From NCBI GenBank assembly GCA_942159475.1, contig OW804098.1, positions 118,321,374 through 118,385,373 of the forward strand: 64,000 bases of DNA. Direction: 5' to 3'. Each line of letters opens with the position of its first letter. Position 1 is the first letter of the stretch. Of the stretch, positions 1-12,912 are shown one piece after another. Under the pieces are notes generated by a model. The model searched no databases. It worked only from the letters and a program-made list of their open reading frames with translations, and had not been told where the DNA came from. Position numbers and translations under genes: made by a program. The DNA is from Sthenelais limicola. Taxonomy: Eukaryota; Annelida; Polychaeta; Phyllodocida; Sigalionidae.

Positions 1-237
1 TTGAACGCCGAAGGAGCACTGTTCTTTTCCTGTGTCTACCAATAAAAGAAAGTCATCCAGGACATATGGTAGTGTGATAGGTGATGGGGAATTATTCCAA
101 TCCCGTTTGAAATGTCTGACTTTGCCATGACTTGTTGTACTAAGGTCATTGCGTAGTGGATGTTAGAGAAAGTGACAGAAGAGTCGTTGTCAGAGAGGTT
201 ATAGTTGATGGAGTGATCATCATATGGAAATGATAGG

Positions 238-325
238 TACTGGCCTTGTCCACTAAGCCGATTCTCATGCAATTTTGCGCCACAAAGGACTCCTCTCATG
301 AGAATCGGCTTAGTGGACTAGGCCC
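238..325. repeat. Hairpin element (AGTCCACTAAGCCGATTCTCATG arms), copy 1
   Basis: The left arm around 247-270 and the right arm around 297-321 are inverted and contain CACTAAGCCGATTCTCATG. The loop contains AATTTTGCGCCACAAAGGAC. A second copy lies at 36642-36733. Confidence 0.72.
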
Positions 326-1370
326 TGTAGAAGTCTAAAGTTGCCAGGGGTTTATTTCGCCCCTATGACCAGAGAGGATTATTTGAAATTGGGAAAGGAA
401 GGGTTTGGGAAAGGGCCAGCAATATGCATTCAAGCATTATCTGTTTTTTTCCATTAACTTGTCAAGGCTGAGTACAGCAGAGAGGGATTCTCCAGATGTG
501 AGTGGAAATTCTAAGCCCATAATTTTCATATCAAAGCCATTCGTGAAACCATCAACCAGGAATTAGGGGTGTTCATACATTCATTTTCTTTGGATTGGCT
601 TGAGTTGCAGTTTGGCCTGGAAGGGTTTCTGAGGATGGAGTGGAGCAATGCGATTGGTTGGTTACATTGGGCCCCATGGGGGTATTAAGTGGACAGATTA
701 ATCTATTTGTGTTTCCAAATGCGTTTTGTCAGCTTTTGGGAGATGCTATGTGAACTAGGCTGGCTCCTTGACATAATTGTGTGCTTGCATTTTACAGCCA
801 TGTTGAACTCACTCACCTCAGAGTCAGAATCTGACTCAGAGGCACTTGAAGAGTTGTTTGAGCCTGGGTGAGAGAGCTCCCCATCTATCTATGGAGAACC
901 CTGTGTAGTTGTGGTCTAGCTTGGGCTAGTAAGGTGACTATCTTCTTTAGACATTCAATTTCAGCTTTGAGAATGGCTGTTTCAAGATAGTCCAATGTGA
1001 AGGAGGATAGGGCCACATTGTTGGTTGTCATGCTTTGTCCATGGATTGTAGTCGCAGCCGAACTGTTACTATAATGTGCAGTTCCTTTGGCAGCTTGCAT
1101 AGGTCTGGTAGTTGAATTCCAGGTATGTGCTGTTTCGGTCAGGGTTGCTGAAAATAGATAACATAGGAATTATGGGAATGAAGGAGGCATGTGTTATGAA
1201 AACATTTATTACATACGTACATGATTTAGGGAGCCTGATTTGGGGGTGCGATTAGAAATCTCGTATCGCATACGTATGTGATTACAACCGAACTACTTTC
1301 GGGCATCACATGACTTGATCTGACCAATGAGAAGCCAGAATTAAAATTGTCTGCTTGACCCGCTTTTTCA

Positions 1371-1918
1371 ATGCCGGCACGGCCATATGTTCGCTAGTTC
1401 AAGTGACCAGCAACAAACATAAAGATAAAGATGTGTATTTGCCGGAGCTAACATCAGCGGTGGAAGTTTTATTCTCCATGTTGAGAAGAAATTTGAGAAA
1501 TATGATATGTATTGCTTATTTAATGTCTAAATAAAGATGAAAGGTATGGTTTGTTGACATTTTTTGTGAACGTATCATGACTTGGTAACCAGGGAGAGAA
1601 AAAGTAGTCACCCGTCTGAAGAATTTCAAGCGATATATCAAGATCAAACCAAATACATGTATACGTTTAATGTCCAGTTTGAGTTATATTATTCCGAAGA
1701 AATCAAAAGTAGAAACATTATATTAAAGAAAAATCGAGCGCGTATGACACAATGAAGTCATGGTAGTGAAAAGTCTGTGCGCGCAATGATTTAAACTACT
1801 TCCGCCATCATGGCTTCCACTGTCATGTTCGTTCAAGACCGATGTCCGCAAACTCGATGGAAACCAAGGTAAAATGTCATTAAAATCGTCTTTCTCTTGT
1901 TGATTTAGTATGAAATAA
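1371..1918. repeat. Dispersed repeat related to 61536-61707
   Basis: It shares CCGGCACGGCCAT, TTTGTTGACATT, GACCGATGTCCGCAAACTCG and ATGAAATAAATATTAAATAG with the second copy. This copy has extra sequence and a 7-bp net difference after ATGGCTTCCACT. It leads directly into the hairpin at 1919. Confidence 0.6.
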
Positions 1919-2050
1919 ATATTAAATAGCCTGATGTCGATGTCAAAGCGATCCAGACGTCGGGTCAAAGCGCACTCCACCTCTTTGGGGTGTTGTGCGC
2001 TTTGACCCGACGTCTCGATCGATTTGACATCGACATCGGGCTATTTAATA
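1919..2050. repeat. Hairpin element, copy 1 (GACGTCGGGTCAAA arms)
   Basis: Arms of about 60 nt run from TATTAAATAGCC to GGCTATTTAATA. Imperfect pairing surrounds a loop with CACCTCTTTGGGGTG. The upstream 100-150 bp also match the copy near 61.6 kb. Confidence 0.75.
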
Positions 2051-2422
2051 TAAGTAAAACACATGAATATTGGCAGATATTGAAGAGAAAGAAAGTAAGA
2101 AAGAGATGGGTGAAAAAGGAGAGGAAGAGCAGGGAATATTTTTTTCAGGAATATATATTGAATGTATCCAGGTATATGTGTGATGTGTTACAGGAAAATA
2201 GAATTATTATATATCGATATTTTCAAAGTAATTTATTTACAAGATCTCTTTGTTGGAATGTTCCATTTTTTGGAGAGTTTATTCCTCTTGGTAATATAAA
2301 TATGCGTACTAAATCTCAAGACATTGCATTGAATATATCCCTGCGTTTTGAAGGTTTTTGCATCTAGTACATTTAGTTACTTTATTAGTAATTGTCCACC
2401 GAGAGATATTGCAAACATAAAT

Positions 2423-2752
2423 ATGGTCGATTCTCATGAAAGGGTTCCAAATGGGTATTTTTGGAAGGATCTTTGGAATGAAATGAAATGCCTAGTATAG
2501 GTGCTCTATATCATACTCATCTAAACCCTAAAACTGCGCATCTTAGGTATGAAAACTGTTGGAAATTTACTCTCAAATACAAGATATTCATCGTAGGTAT
2601 GGTAAAGTGGGTACGCATTTGTTCAGAATATAGGGTCCAATATCATGGAACCATTAATTATGAGGCAGGACCACATAGAAAAGATCTAATTGAAGAAAAC
2701 TAGCAAAAAATGATATTTTCCCATTTGGAACCATTTCATGAGAATCGACCAT
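2423..2752. mobile_element. TIR miniature element (ATGGTCGATTCTCATGAAA ends)
   Basis: Inverted arms of about 33 nt lie at 2423-2455 and 2720-2752. They start ATGGTCGATTCTCATGAAAG and differ at few positions. The short plus-strand ORF inside (2488-2703) has no recognisable domain. Confidence 0.72.
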
Positions 2753-3219
2753 TATATCAATTATGGAATATAGAATAATGAAATAATTCGATTTAATTTC
2801 TGGTAGAATATACTTCCTCACCATACACCTCTATTTCATGTAACAATGCTACAAGGGATATGGATTCATATTCGCACCTAGTTATATATATAGCTATGTA
2901 GAGAAAGCCTTATGGGAGGTGTTAGTTAAGACAATAGTAGGCAAGCATTTCCTTTTGTGGGCGCTTGACTGATATCCTAATCCCCGCATTGCGTTATCCC
3001 AATGCCTGCTACCGCATAGAATTATATCATATTATAATTACGCGATACACATGACTCACTATACGCTATTAACTACTAGATCTAGGGACTTTTCTTAGCG
3101 TGTTGGTCTTTTTTCCAGAAAGACATGAAAATTGAGTAAGGAATAGAATAAAAAGAAAACGACTTGAATCAATGGTAATACAACCACTTAGTGCGACTGA
3201 TGAGAAGTAGTGTTCATTG

Positions 3220-3439
3220 AATGTATAATAGTAGGTTGAGACGTCGCCATGGTGGTGGGTGTGGCAGTCGCAACCATGGGTGACGTCATAGTGGGCAAAG
3301 GAGGACGCCTCTCTGGCCAAATATATATATATGCATTGAATGCATATATATATTCACCCATGGTCACCCATATAGTCACCCATGGTTGCGACTGCCACAC
3401 CCACCACCATGGCGACGTCTCAACCTACTATTATACATT
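3220..3439. repeat. Long palindrome with perfect 65-nt arms
   Basis: The arms at 3220-3284 and 3375-3439 are exact reverse complements by eye; they start AATGTATAATAGTAGGTTGA. The spacer has its own small palindrome ATATATATGCATTGAATGCATATATATAT-like around 3327-3356. Several CCCATGGT/ACCATGGG motifs recur. It lies just downstream of gene C exon 3. Confidence 0.85.
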
Positions 3440-3514
3440 GGGGGATCGATTGTTGAAATAAATATAATGCCAGATAATGATGTGATGTAAAGACTGATTA
3501 GGATTTTGACTTAC

Positions 3515-4556
3515 ACTCTCTTCGTTTCTCTTGCTGTTGTTGGCGTTGGACAACCCAATCGTGGGTCAGGCACAGCGGGTCGATACCCAGTTGTCTTATG
3601 ATATGGTCTTGGTGGTGGTCTTTGAGGGATCTGAGGAAACCAGTGAAGCGCATCATATCTCCACGTTGGAGGTGATCGAGCAATGACCTAGCTTTGAGGA
3701 ACTCAATCTGAGGGGCCTGCAGAAAGGATTGTGTTGGTTAGTTAGGATACAAAGTAAATGAGGCCAATACACACATTCACAAAAAGAACTTAGGAAGAAT
3801 TGAGTTTAAGAAGTTATAACTAATAAGAAACATTGGTCCGATATTGTAGTGCATCCACTATGAGAACGGTGGATGTCTTACCAATCCGAAATATATTTGT
3901 AAATCAAGCTTTTATTGCAGAGATGTGTTAATTATGTCACTTCACTATAATATATATATTTCTCTCCTCGCACCATGGCTTTGAACCACTGGGAAGCTTA
4001 GGGGAATACTAATTGTTGGACGACTTAAATTCATTTTCAAATGTCATAAATCATTGTATGTGAGAATAAGAATGTTATTTGACAAACATATGGAAACATG
4101 GATGTTTAGGATATTAGGTTTATTATGGCAAGTGGTGCTTTACCACCGCCTCCTACCTCTATGATCTGCTGGTCTAGGGATGATACAACCCAATACTTTC
4201 TGAGCGAGCTCATCAGTTGCGTCACATTTAAACATTCTTCCAACACAGGTCCAACACAGGTAAGAATTTGAGAGAATTCCGTATCTCTCAGTAGTGCATG
4301 ATCTGTAATGTACGTCAATTGTTGTTACAGTGTTATTTCTACGATATTGATGAACCATGACGTGACTCAAAGGACTGTATTGTGATTAGAGTCATTCATA
4401 ATGCATTCTGTTAATTCATAATATATACATACCAATAAGAACATTTAAAATAGAATAAAAAATGTAAGCAGTGAACTCACCATCGTATATGTCCATCAGG
4501 GTAGGGCTATTTGGCCTTTTGGCACTGCCCCCTCCCTCGACCCCACCAGTTGACAT
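3515..4556 (-). CDS. Gene C (partial): three CARD exons of a third paralogue
   Basis: Exon 1 is 4556-4481 (76 nt, starting MSTGGVEGGGSAKRPNSP), exon 2 is 4302-4157 (146 nt) and exon 3 is 3716-3515 (202 nt). Phases are 1,0,1 as in genes A and B, and all three exons are open. Together they encode a CARD with LMSSLRKYWVVSSLDQQIIE and SLLDHLQRGDMMRFTGFLRS. The exon 2 donor is GTAGGA, weaker than in the paralogues. I found no linker, NACHT or repeat exon between the left edge and 3515, so the gene either continues beyond the window or is a 5' remnant. The short introns (178 and 440 bp) differ from genes A and B. Confidence 0.65.
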
Positions 4557-4559
4557 TCT

Positions 4560-5400
4560 ATGTATAGAAAATATATTGTTAAGAATTATTAAATGGTAGA
4601 GACGCTATTTATTATCGTTATAAGTATAAACATACCTTTCCAACAAAGTATTTTATTTATATCCTTCTCAATATGGCTAAAGATGAAAATAAGTCTTATT
4701 TCAAAATAACGGTTCTTCTAAGGAATATCGTTGCATGAAGTCTATTTCAAAGGGTTTAATTCCGATTTATTCAAATAAACTAGGTACTTCATTAACTTAC
4801 CTTTGACAAAGGTATCCACTGGGTGAAGTTCATCCTCCCAAGGCAGGACCAAAACTCCGCTGGTCCCTAGCCCTATAGGGTGGCTGACGTCTGGAACACC
4901 ACTATACAGAATCCTCACTGGGAAGGAGGGAGTAGACGGGAAGAGGGCAGGGAGTGAGTGTGGGGAAAGGTGTTATTTGTACTTGCTTTGGATTAAGTGG
5001 TTCCTTCTCTGACCTTGGGTGTGAACCTTCACCCCCTGCCTTAAAGGTAGACTGAGGGGAACCAGCGCTCAATACTGAACTAGAAATAATACAAATCTAG
5101 AGGCCACCCATGGGTATATAATGCAGGCTTGAATTTGAAGAGAAACTAGTGGTAGCGCCGGTGAAGAGCTCTCCCTGATATGACATGTGTATGCACCTGT
5201 TGCCTTCTGGTATATCATGTATAACTTGCTTTTACAAATTATTGGCCGAGATTTATCAGATTAAAGAGGTCAGAGGATGAACGGCGTCCCAACTGAACAA
5301 TGTTCAACGATATCCTTCCTATCGAGATTCAGATAACATTGAAGAACACAAGTAGATACTCATGGCCTACGTGTAAGTCAGGAGATATGTTTGGAACAGG
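4560..5400. other. Region upstream of gene C, no gene seen
   Basis: This should hold the gene C promoter. GC-rich patches near 4825-4930 and 5030-5060 are present, but I see no clear TATA or CCAAT arrangement and no ORF. Confidence 0.4.
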
Positions 5401-5404
5401 AAAA

Positions 5405-5637
5405 GGGTCAGACTTTTTTAAAATGTACAATTGGCTGCTCTACTAATTTAGGAAATCGTGATAAATTAGACTGAAAAATGATGAATACCGGCTAAATCTG
5501 AGTATTTGGTGTTGCGTTGATTTAAAGTATCTGTTTTGCTATGTTAAACTGCATTTTGAAGCTCATTTCTGTTTTGAATGTGGGTTATTTGAGAGGATTA
5601 GTGAGGGCGAGTTGTACATTTTCCAAGGATCTGACAC
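5405..5637. mobile_element. GGGTCAG-family TIR miniature element
   Basis: It starts GGGTCAGACTTTTTTAAAAT and ends CAAGGATCTGACAC. The interior matches other copies (for example CTAATTTAGGAAATCGTG and GGGTTATTTGAGAGGATTAG). The right end is decayed and the duplication is unclear. Confidence 0.7.
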
Positions 5638-5874
5638 ATAACGTCCTTGATCTCCACTATGTGTGTGTTCGTTGGGACGAGGGTGGGGGGTATCTAAGTA
5701 TTAACTCTTGGTAGATCAAGTTATAATTCTAACTGAGGAAAACATTTACGATCACCTCAATCACATGTTACTTTTTGGGAGATTATATCAGCAGCCGACC
5801 GTTACCCACTAAGACTAACCTTAGAGGATTGAATTTAGGTCCTAAATACAGCCTGGGAATGTCCAGCGATGTTT

Positions 5875-6104
5875 GGGTCAAGTCTTCATAAAATGTACAA
5901 TTGACCTTCACCAATCCCCTCAAATAACCCAAATTTAAGACGAAAATCAGGTTCAAAATACATTTCAACGTAGCCATTTATTGAATGAATATAAGTACAG
6001 AGTACACCCAAAGATACTCAGTATTTATCATTTTTCACTCTAATTTAGCAGAATTTGAGAAATGTGTAGAACTGTATATTGTGCATTTTCTGACAATCTG
6101 ACCC
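5875..6104. mobile_element. GGGTCAG-family TIR miniature element
   Basis: This copy runs in the opposite orientation to its neighbour at 5405. It starts GGGTCAAGTCTTCATAAAAT and ends CTGACAATCTGACCC. GTTT at 5871-5874 and 6105-6108 is a clean 4-bp target duplication. Confidence 0.8.
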
Positions 6105-6728
6105 GTTTGATTGTTTGATAATTATTTTTGTCCTTTTCATGCGCATCATCAAAGGCACAAACTTGTGATAAACGTGTGTTGCTATACTCCAGTTATTAAT
6201 GTTTTTATATACACAATCCACAATGAATACGTATCATTTCAATGTGAATAATGTAACTAACTTGACGATGAATCTCTTGGACAGTGCTATAGACACATTG
6301 AAAAAGGGTTAGCTCATATTTTATTCAGAGCCATCATATCAATCAATCAGAGTTCAATATCTTTAAATTCTGACACTTCTCCAATCATTTCATCACAAGG
6401 TTTGGAAATATATACAGGACATGATCAGTAGAATCATTTTGTAAGTTTTAGAATTGCTTGCCCACCCAGTTTTCTACAGGCAGAAATAATGGATATAAAT
6501 TGCATTATACATCCAATGCATTAAAACATTGCATAATATTAAATACCAACGATTCGCATTGATACTGATTTGGTTGGTTTAAGTAGAATATCATCATTGC
6601 TCTTTGAACAAATGTTCGATGACCGAGCCATGAAAAGATAATACAAATAATATTGATGTGTTGATACTGATTGACTTCATGTGCTAAAATGTGCTAAATA
6701 TGCTACCATGGTGTATCATCATGTATAC

Positions 6729-9700
6729 GGGTCATTTTTCCTGGGCGTGTACAAATGCTAAATTCCTGACTTGTGTCTGTTCTCCTGCTCATTGCAGCCG
6801 CAATTTTGCATTTATATGTATGTGATGTATACCATCATAACAAGGGGAAAACAAGCTTTCTAGAAATATATACTTGAATATGCCTATGATGAAGACATCA
6901 TATCCTTCTTGAGGGTTGAAATGAAAAAACCCTGCAACTTACATGTTCTTCTCATAATTTAAGAAGTTTGATTTCATATTTAAACATGTATTTGACCATT
7001 TATCTTACTTTATGTTGCCTTTCCAAGTAGATTTATGGTGTTCAATTTTATGAAATGGGGTGGTAGGGCCTAGGTCTCAAGGGTAAATTATTGGGGGCCA
7101 TGAGAAATTTTAACCATTTTTAAACAAACGCCCATCATCATATATATCTGAAATTCTAGAAAAATCAACATAATATTTCCAATACTAGAGAGTTCTTGAA
7201 TGTAATAAGCATCTTTTTGTAAACAGAATTAAAAAAAAGAAACAGCTCCACCCCCATTTGTTATGAAATGACAACACATCCACAAAAGCATTCTCAGTTT
7301 ATACAAATTATGCTGATGGACGTTTGCTGGACTGGCTATGACAAGAAACGTCTTATCCAGGCATCGCAAAACATTTCAAACTCGCTCTAATGGTGATATT
7401 CATGATTAATATGCCAAAGTCATCATGAAAAACACTGAATCCTAATTTCAGAGGGATTTTGGATGAATTTACAGCAAGATTTTCAACAAAGCAAACGTCC
7501 GCTATGAAAATAATGCCCGTCATTGAAATTCTCTGCTGAGCTAGTTCTGTTCAGTGTGTTTAGCTGTTTGTAGAGCCATCTTTAGTTGGAAACATACAGT
7601 GCTAAGTACCAGACCTTTAGAGCACAAATCATACTTAATTTTGTCAAAAATAACATGAAATACCGAAAGTGACATTCTTATAATGTGAGGGATATTGATT
7701 GCTACATTGTAGGATGAACTGAAATGGTCAGACAGTTTCTAAACCTTGTGTACTTTGTGCTAATTGTGTTTAGAGGTCAATGGCTGAAAGATTTTTATCA
7801 TTGCACAGAGCCAGATTGGTTTACTCATCTATCAGAACTGCAAATGTTTGGTGTAAATCAGGCAAAACGCCCATCATGGTAATGATTACAGTACAGATTT
7901 GTTTCTCAAGGAGCTAATAATCAGTGTAACTATCATATTTTTGTGTTTCTAATGTTGTATGAGTTGTTTTGGTATGAGAGAAATACTTCCTATGGTTGAT
8001 CTATGCCTAAAGGCTAGTCTGTTTGAAGCACAATAAGTGAACATTTGCTACATGACCAACGCCCATCATCTAAATGAAAAATAAATCAGTAAATTTGGTT
8101 TATTGTCTTTACTTATAACATGGAAACATGCCCCTGTATGTATGTCATTGAATGAAATCATTTTAACATGTTCTTTATATTCTACTTTGTCATATTCGGT
8201 AGACTTTGTGATGTACAGTGTTGGCATTGATTTCCATGATGGGCGTTTGTGAAAATATTAAATTATATAGTGTGGGTCTAGCATCGGCCCTACACATTTG
8301 TTGATGCCCTTCTTTTGATATTATGTTTCATAAGCCACTGTTCAATCATATGTAAAGGGTTAAGGGGGAAAGTATTACTATATTTTAGTACAAGGGGCAC
8401 AATTTCCATGATGGGCGTTATCCCAAGTAATGTTCACCCTCTACAACCCATGTAGGGTTCTTTCAACCACCACCAAATTTAAACCATGAATGCATGATTT
8501 TATGCTCTATAAAACGGCATAAAAATCTTCTTCTTTTTTTATAAATATTTTTTCCCATTTATAGGGGGGGGGGGCTATGGTTTTATATTTAACTCATGAA
8601 TTCTCAGATCAACATGGTATAAAACGTGCAGCTGAGTCGTCTATAGGCTCTACTGGAGAAGGAAGGTAGCCACCAGCCAGACCTAGAAATCCCTCAACAA
8701 TGAGTGGAAGAGGAAATAATATTTGAAAGTTAAAAATATAGATTTAATCCAAAATAATATTATCCGACTTGCAATAACCACCATACATGCATAATATACA
8801 ACATACAGATGGAACATCAATTTCATAATGAAATTAACTTGTTTATGGTCGACCACCATCATTCAGTAAGTTGCATTTTCAAGACTCCATAGGTGATGTG
8901 TTTCAGAAAAATGGGTCACAAGTCACAAAAATGATATTTTACTAAATGTCTTTATTGCAAGAAATCCTGCAAAGAATATTTTCATTTTCTGACAGTATAA
9001 TATTTGTAGTAGTAGTAGTCATAAATGTTCTGTGACTGTGCTAAATGTATCTGTGCAATTCTGAAGTCATCCTGACCAATATCTAAAGATAAGAGAGTGT
9101 CTGAAGGAAACAAATTCATTTAGGCAAGAAGCAACATGAGGCATGGACAAGTTGCTGATTACTTTTTAAAATGTCAGGAGTGAAGAAAAACATGTTTGGC
9201 ATGTTTTCTGAAAGCATTGCCCATGTCTGGCTAGTATTAGATTCCTTTAGATGATGTTTGATATCTAATATACATGCACAAACGCCCATCATGGAAAACC
9301 CAACGCCCATCATATAAAGTCTTTTGTAAGGCCAGCTTGAATATTATATACTCTGTTTTTGATGATTTAGATATGCCAATTGTACTGACAGGTGTCACTA
9401 CTTCTCTGTTAGACATTTTGGACAGGAAAGTCTGATTTTTAGTACATTGAAGTCATGTGTAGCCATTGTTATAATCCTCAATAGAATAAAGGTTGCTTTT
9501 TTGTATATAAGTTAATTGAAATACACTTGTCTGGTTTCATCTACAGTGGCTTATGCATATTGAGCAATATTGAACTGTTTCAGGTTCATTCATAAAAGAA
9601 AATGACAGATTATGGGCTTTTATTTCATTATGTATTATTGGTTTTTATGACAAACGCCCATCAGTGAAATAGAGTATCTTTGGGATGGAGTAATCTTAAC

Positions 9701-10225
9701 ACAACTATGTCTAAGGTCCTATAGCTCCGGGAAGCATTAGCAAATGTATCTCTTATTACCCAGATGCAATATTAAGGTTCAAGCCCTTCCACTTTTTTTT
9801 CACAAGCATTTGAAACAAAGGTATGGGAAAAAATAGATAATGGGGATTTTGAGGAAATAGGGCCCATGCAATCAGCTCAATTCTGTCAGGAAATTATACT
9901 TCTTGGTTATAATTTTTTTTAGGTCAGGTTTATTGCCATGTTGTTTTACTGTGATGTACTTTAAGGCTTTAGATAGTAATATAATTTACCATAAGGTGTG
10001 TGTTTCACCTTAAATGAGTTATGATGATGGGCGTTTGCCAATTTCTTACAACCAAATTTTGACTTACCATAAAAACTGAACCACTGGGAGGAAATGCGTA
10101 TAATGGGTATTGATAGAAACCTCTAAACCTGGACTAAAGATATATGTAGGTTTTGAATTGATCTGGAGAACCTTTTGAAATTTCATAGTTCTGACTGAAT
10201 TGTACACGCCCAGGAAAAATGACCC
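6729..10225. mobile_element. 3.5-kb non-coding TIR element with internal ACGCCCATCAT motifs
   Basis: Perfect 26-nt inverted ends lie at 6729-6754 (starting GGGTCATTTTTCCTGG) and 10200-10225. ATAC flanks both sides (6725-6728 and 10226-10229), a 4-bp target duplication. The interior has no ORF above about 65 codons. The 11-mer ACGCCCATCAT occurs exactly eight times: plus at 7128, 7867, 8059, 9282 and 9303; minus at 8236, 8408 and 10024. A one-base variant is at 9654. The element is therefore non-autonomous. It shares the GGGTCA start, TGTACAA core and 4-bp duplication with the shorter family in this window. Confidence 0.82.
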
Positions 10226-10229
10226 ATAC

Positions 10230-11760
10230 ACTGGAGAAGTACACACTCAAACATGAGTCAACTCCATCACGGAAAGAAGAAGATGTGAAAACCACAACTC
10301 GGTCGAAACACGTAGGATAAAGCTTATTTATGGGACAGTTCTCTCTAGCGGCCGTAACGTCTGGATCCGACATCCACAAGATGGCGGCGATCCGCGATGC
10401 GTTCCAGCGCTCCCAAGGTCACCTGCATTTCCCTCTGGTAGTAGTATATGGAAATGTGTCCATATACCCGGCATTACATATGGTATATTGGTGGTATGCG
10501 TAATGCAACGAACTGACCTGTGATTGCTCATTATATATGAATATATTAGGGAAAGATGTTTTAAGTTTAAGGTAGCAAATGCTTCTCTTGAGTACTAACC
10601 TATACAAGGCATTACCCCCCCCCCCCCCGCCAACAAATATAATACATTGTGAGCCCCCTATTAAAATGCTACTAAACTGCCATTTTAAATGGCTGAAATT
10701 AATCATTAAGATATCGTCTATTTTTATATTATTCAACTTCGTGGAAGCTCCCGAAAGTGATGGTGCGGTAAAGACTAAAATAGTTTGTAGATTGTGATAT
10801 TTCCCATGTGTATTCACAATCCTTATAGGCGGCACCTATTAGAAACACATTGGCTGTATATGTAATGCTATGCAACTGAATGCAGCTGCTCATTCCTCAT
10901 GAAGACCATTGAATATTGTTTTCCACTCTAGAAAGCCGATAGCCCATACTTCAAATACTATTTGAAGATAAGAATAACAAATACTTAAATATTCTCTTTA
11001 ATAAGGGTAATGCTACGAAATGCATACATATTCTGGAATATTCTGACACAATCAAACATTTCCGATTGTTTCTTTCAGGTAGCGTTGCATTGAAATATAC
11101 TTTTCGAAAATAGACAAATTAAGCTCTAACATGAAGAATAAGTTGAGAGGAAAAAAATGTCATTACACTTGTATTAAATAAGTGATAAATAATTGAAACT
11201 CAACACGGGTTTAGGTTTGATAGAAGCAGTACTGTCTTCCCCTTTAACAATGGCGTTTAAGGCGTCATTGTCTAAAAGCCCGCGCACATAAAACACTGAT
11301 TTAAAAAAAAGCCCGATTTGAGGTGCACCAACGAATCGGTGCTGAAATCCTAGGAATTGTCTAATGAAATTGGGCGTATTGAATCCCGATTATACTATTG
11401 TGTGTCCCGACCTCTCTCCAAACTAAAATCGGCTCTACTCAGCCGATTTGGGGCCGATTCTGTAGGCCCCTTTTCGACTATGATGATGCTTCAAAATCCG
11501 TTGGATATCATGCTTGACCTTTATTTTGTAGGCAGCTCATTCTCATTTAGAATTCTACTTCAGCAAACCCATTATTTTGATTCCTCAAAGAACAATTACA
11601 GCTACCCATAGAAATGACAAGAATTATCCTCACATTTCCAAAAAATATTTTATATTTAGATATTTTCAGTGAATTATTGGGGTCTTGATAACCCTTGATG
11701 CTTGCGTGCCAAAGCTATAAAATGCCTTGTGTCTATGACAAATGGCCTCCGTTTGGCTGG
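10230..11760. other. Intergenic region; YY1-like site at its left
   Basis: At 10375-10389 the plus strand reads CACAAGATGGCGGCG in a small CpG cluster, matching the YY1-type AAGATGGCGGC. The ATG opens about 40 codons without a recognisable domain. A run of 13 C lies near 10615. No gene is supported. Confidence 0.4.
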
Positions 11761-11765
11761 TTTAT

Positions 11766-11998
11766 GGGTCAGATTTTCAGAAAATGTACAATTCAATCCG
11801 CCAATCTTCGGAAATAACCCACATTTCAGACGAAAATAAGTTCAAAATACAGTTCAATCTAACCAAACAAATTGCTAGGACCAATGCAATGCTGAATATA
11901 CTTGAATTTACCTAGTATTGACCAAATTGCAGCTTCATTTTGCAGAATTTACTAAATGTGTGCAGCTGTCAATTGTACAATTTCTGAAAATCTGACCC
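11766..11998. mobile_element. GGGTCAG-family TIR miniature element
   Basis: The ends are GGGTCAGATTTTCAGAAAAT and its near-complement at 11979-11998. The TTAT duplication is at 11762-11765 and 11999-12002. It is a well-preserved reference copy of 233 bp. Confidence 0.82.
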
Positions 11999-12500
11999 TT
12001 ATGCAGGCCACATTAGCCAGTGTCTATAAAAGGTGTTCGGGTTTGAGTTAGTTACCTGCCAAATACCGTCAAGATAGCATCACCTTTATTATTATTCCAT
12101 GATTTGGCCGTGAGCGAATATTCTTGCTATAATACACCTGTTCCAGGAATAAATACATCTTTAAACTACAATTACTTTGTTACCTTTTGTGGTACACAGT
12201 GTAACAATATGAAGTGGCAGTTCTTCTGACGAGAATGATCTTTGATAACTATGATATTAAATAATTTCACTATATCACGCCTCAAGTGTTACCCTCCTAT
12301 TGAAAAAAAAATCATATTGCAGGTGGTGATAGGGCTCATGACCAATGTGACATAAATAACAACTAGCGAGAGAAGAACAAATAGAGACCTTAAAATGATG
12401 TAAAACTCAAAAAAGATTACACCAAGGTTCTCAAATTAAGCAACACAAACACAAACTGTTATACAATGTTCAATTTTTCTTTCGATGAAGGTAGACCAAA

Positions 12501-12912
12501 TGTGCTGTGTTTCAGGAAAATGAGTCATAAGTCGCAAAATTGATATTTTTCAAAGTGTTTTTTTCATAAGATTTCTTTATTGAAATGTTCTGATTTTTAG
12601 TGAGTGTAGCACTTATAGTCATATAAATCCATGTATCAAATTTCAGGACATTGTATTAAATATATTGATGCGTTTTGAAGGCCTTCATATGGAGTATATT
12701 TAGTTACTTTACTGGTTTACCAAGCCAGAAACATTGAAAACTTTTCTTTTTCAAAAATAAAAATATCAAACATAGAATATAGAAATACATGTTAGGTACC
12801 CTAGTGTTTACTATCATTAGAATCGGCTTGATCTCCTCTTTTCAAATATGGTCTTATCTCAAAATCCATATTTTCCGACTTATGACTCATTTTCCTAAAA
12901 CGGATCACAAAT
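12501..12912. mobile_element. TIR element, AAAATGAGTCATAAGTCG family
   Basis: The ends TTCAGGAAAATGAGTCATAA and its complement (TTATGACTCATTTTCCTAAA) are inverted. The interior has no coding capacity. A close relative in inverse orientation lies at 37764-38128. Confidence 0.7.

Noticed and set aside
885..1100. 71-codon minus-strand frame with a leucine-rich helix
   Set aside because: No domain, splice partner or repeat match; likely chance in AT-rich DNA.
7128..10034. ACGCCCATCAT array as CRISPR
   Set aside because: Spacing is irregular, both orientations occur, the units are only 11 nt, and the context is a eukaryotic TIR element.
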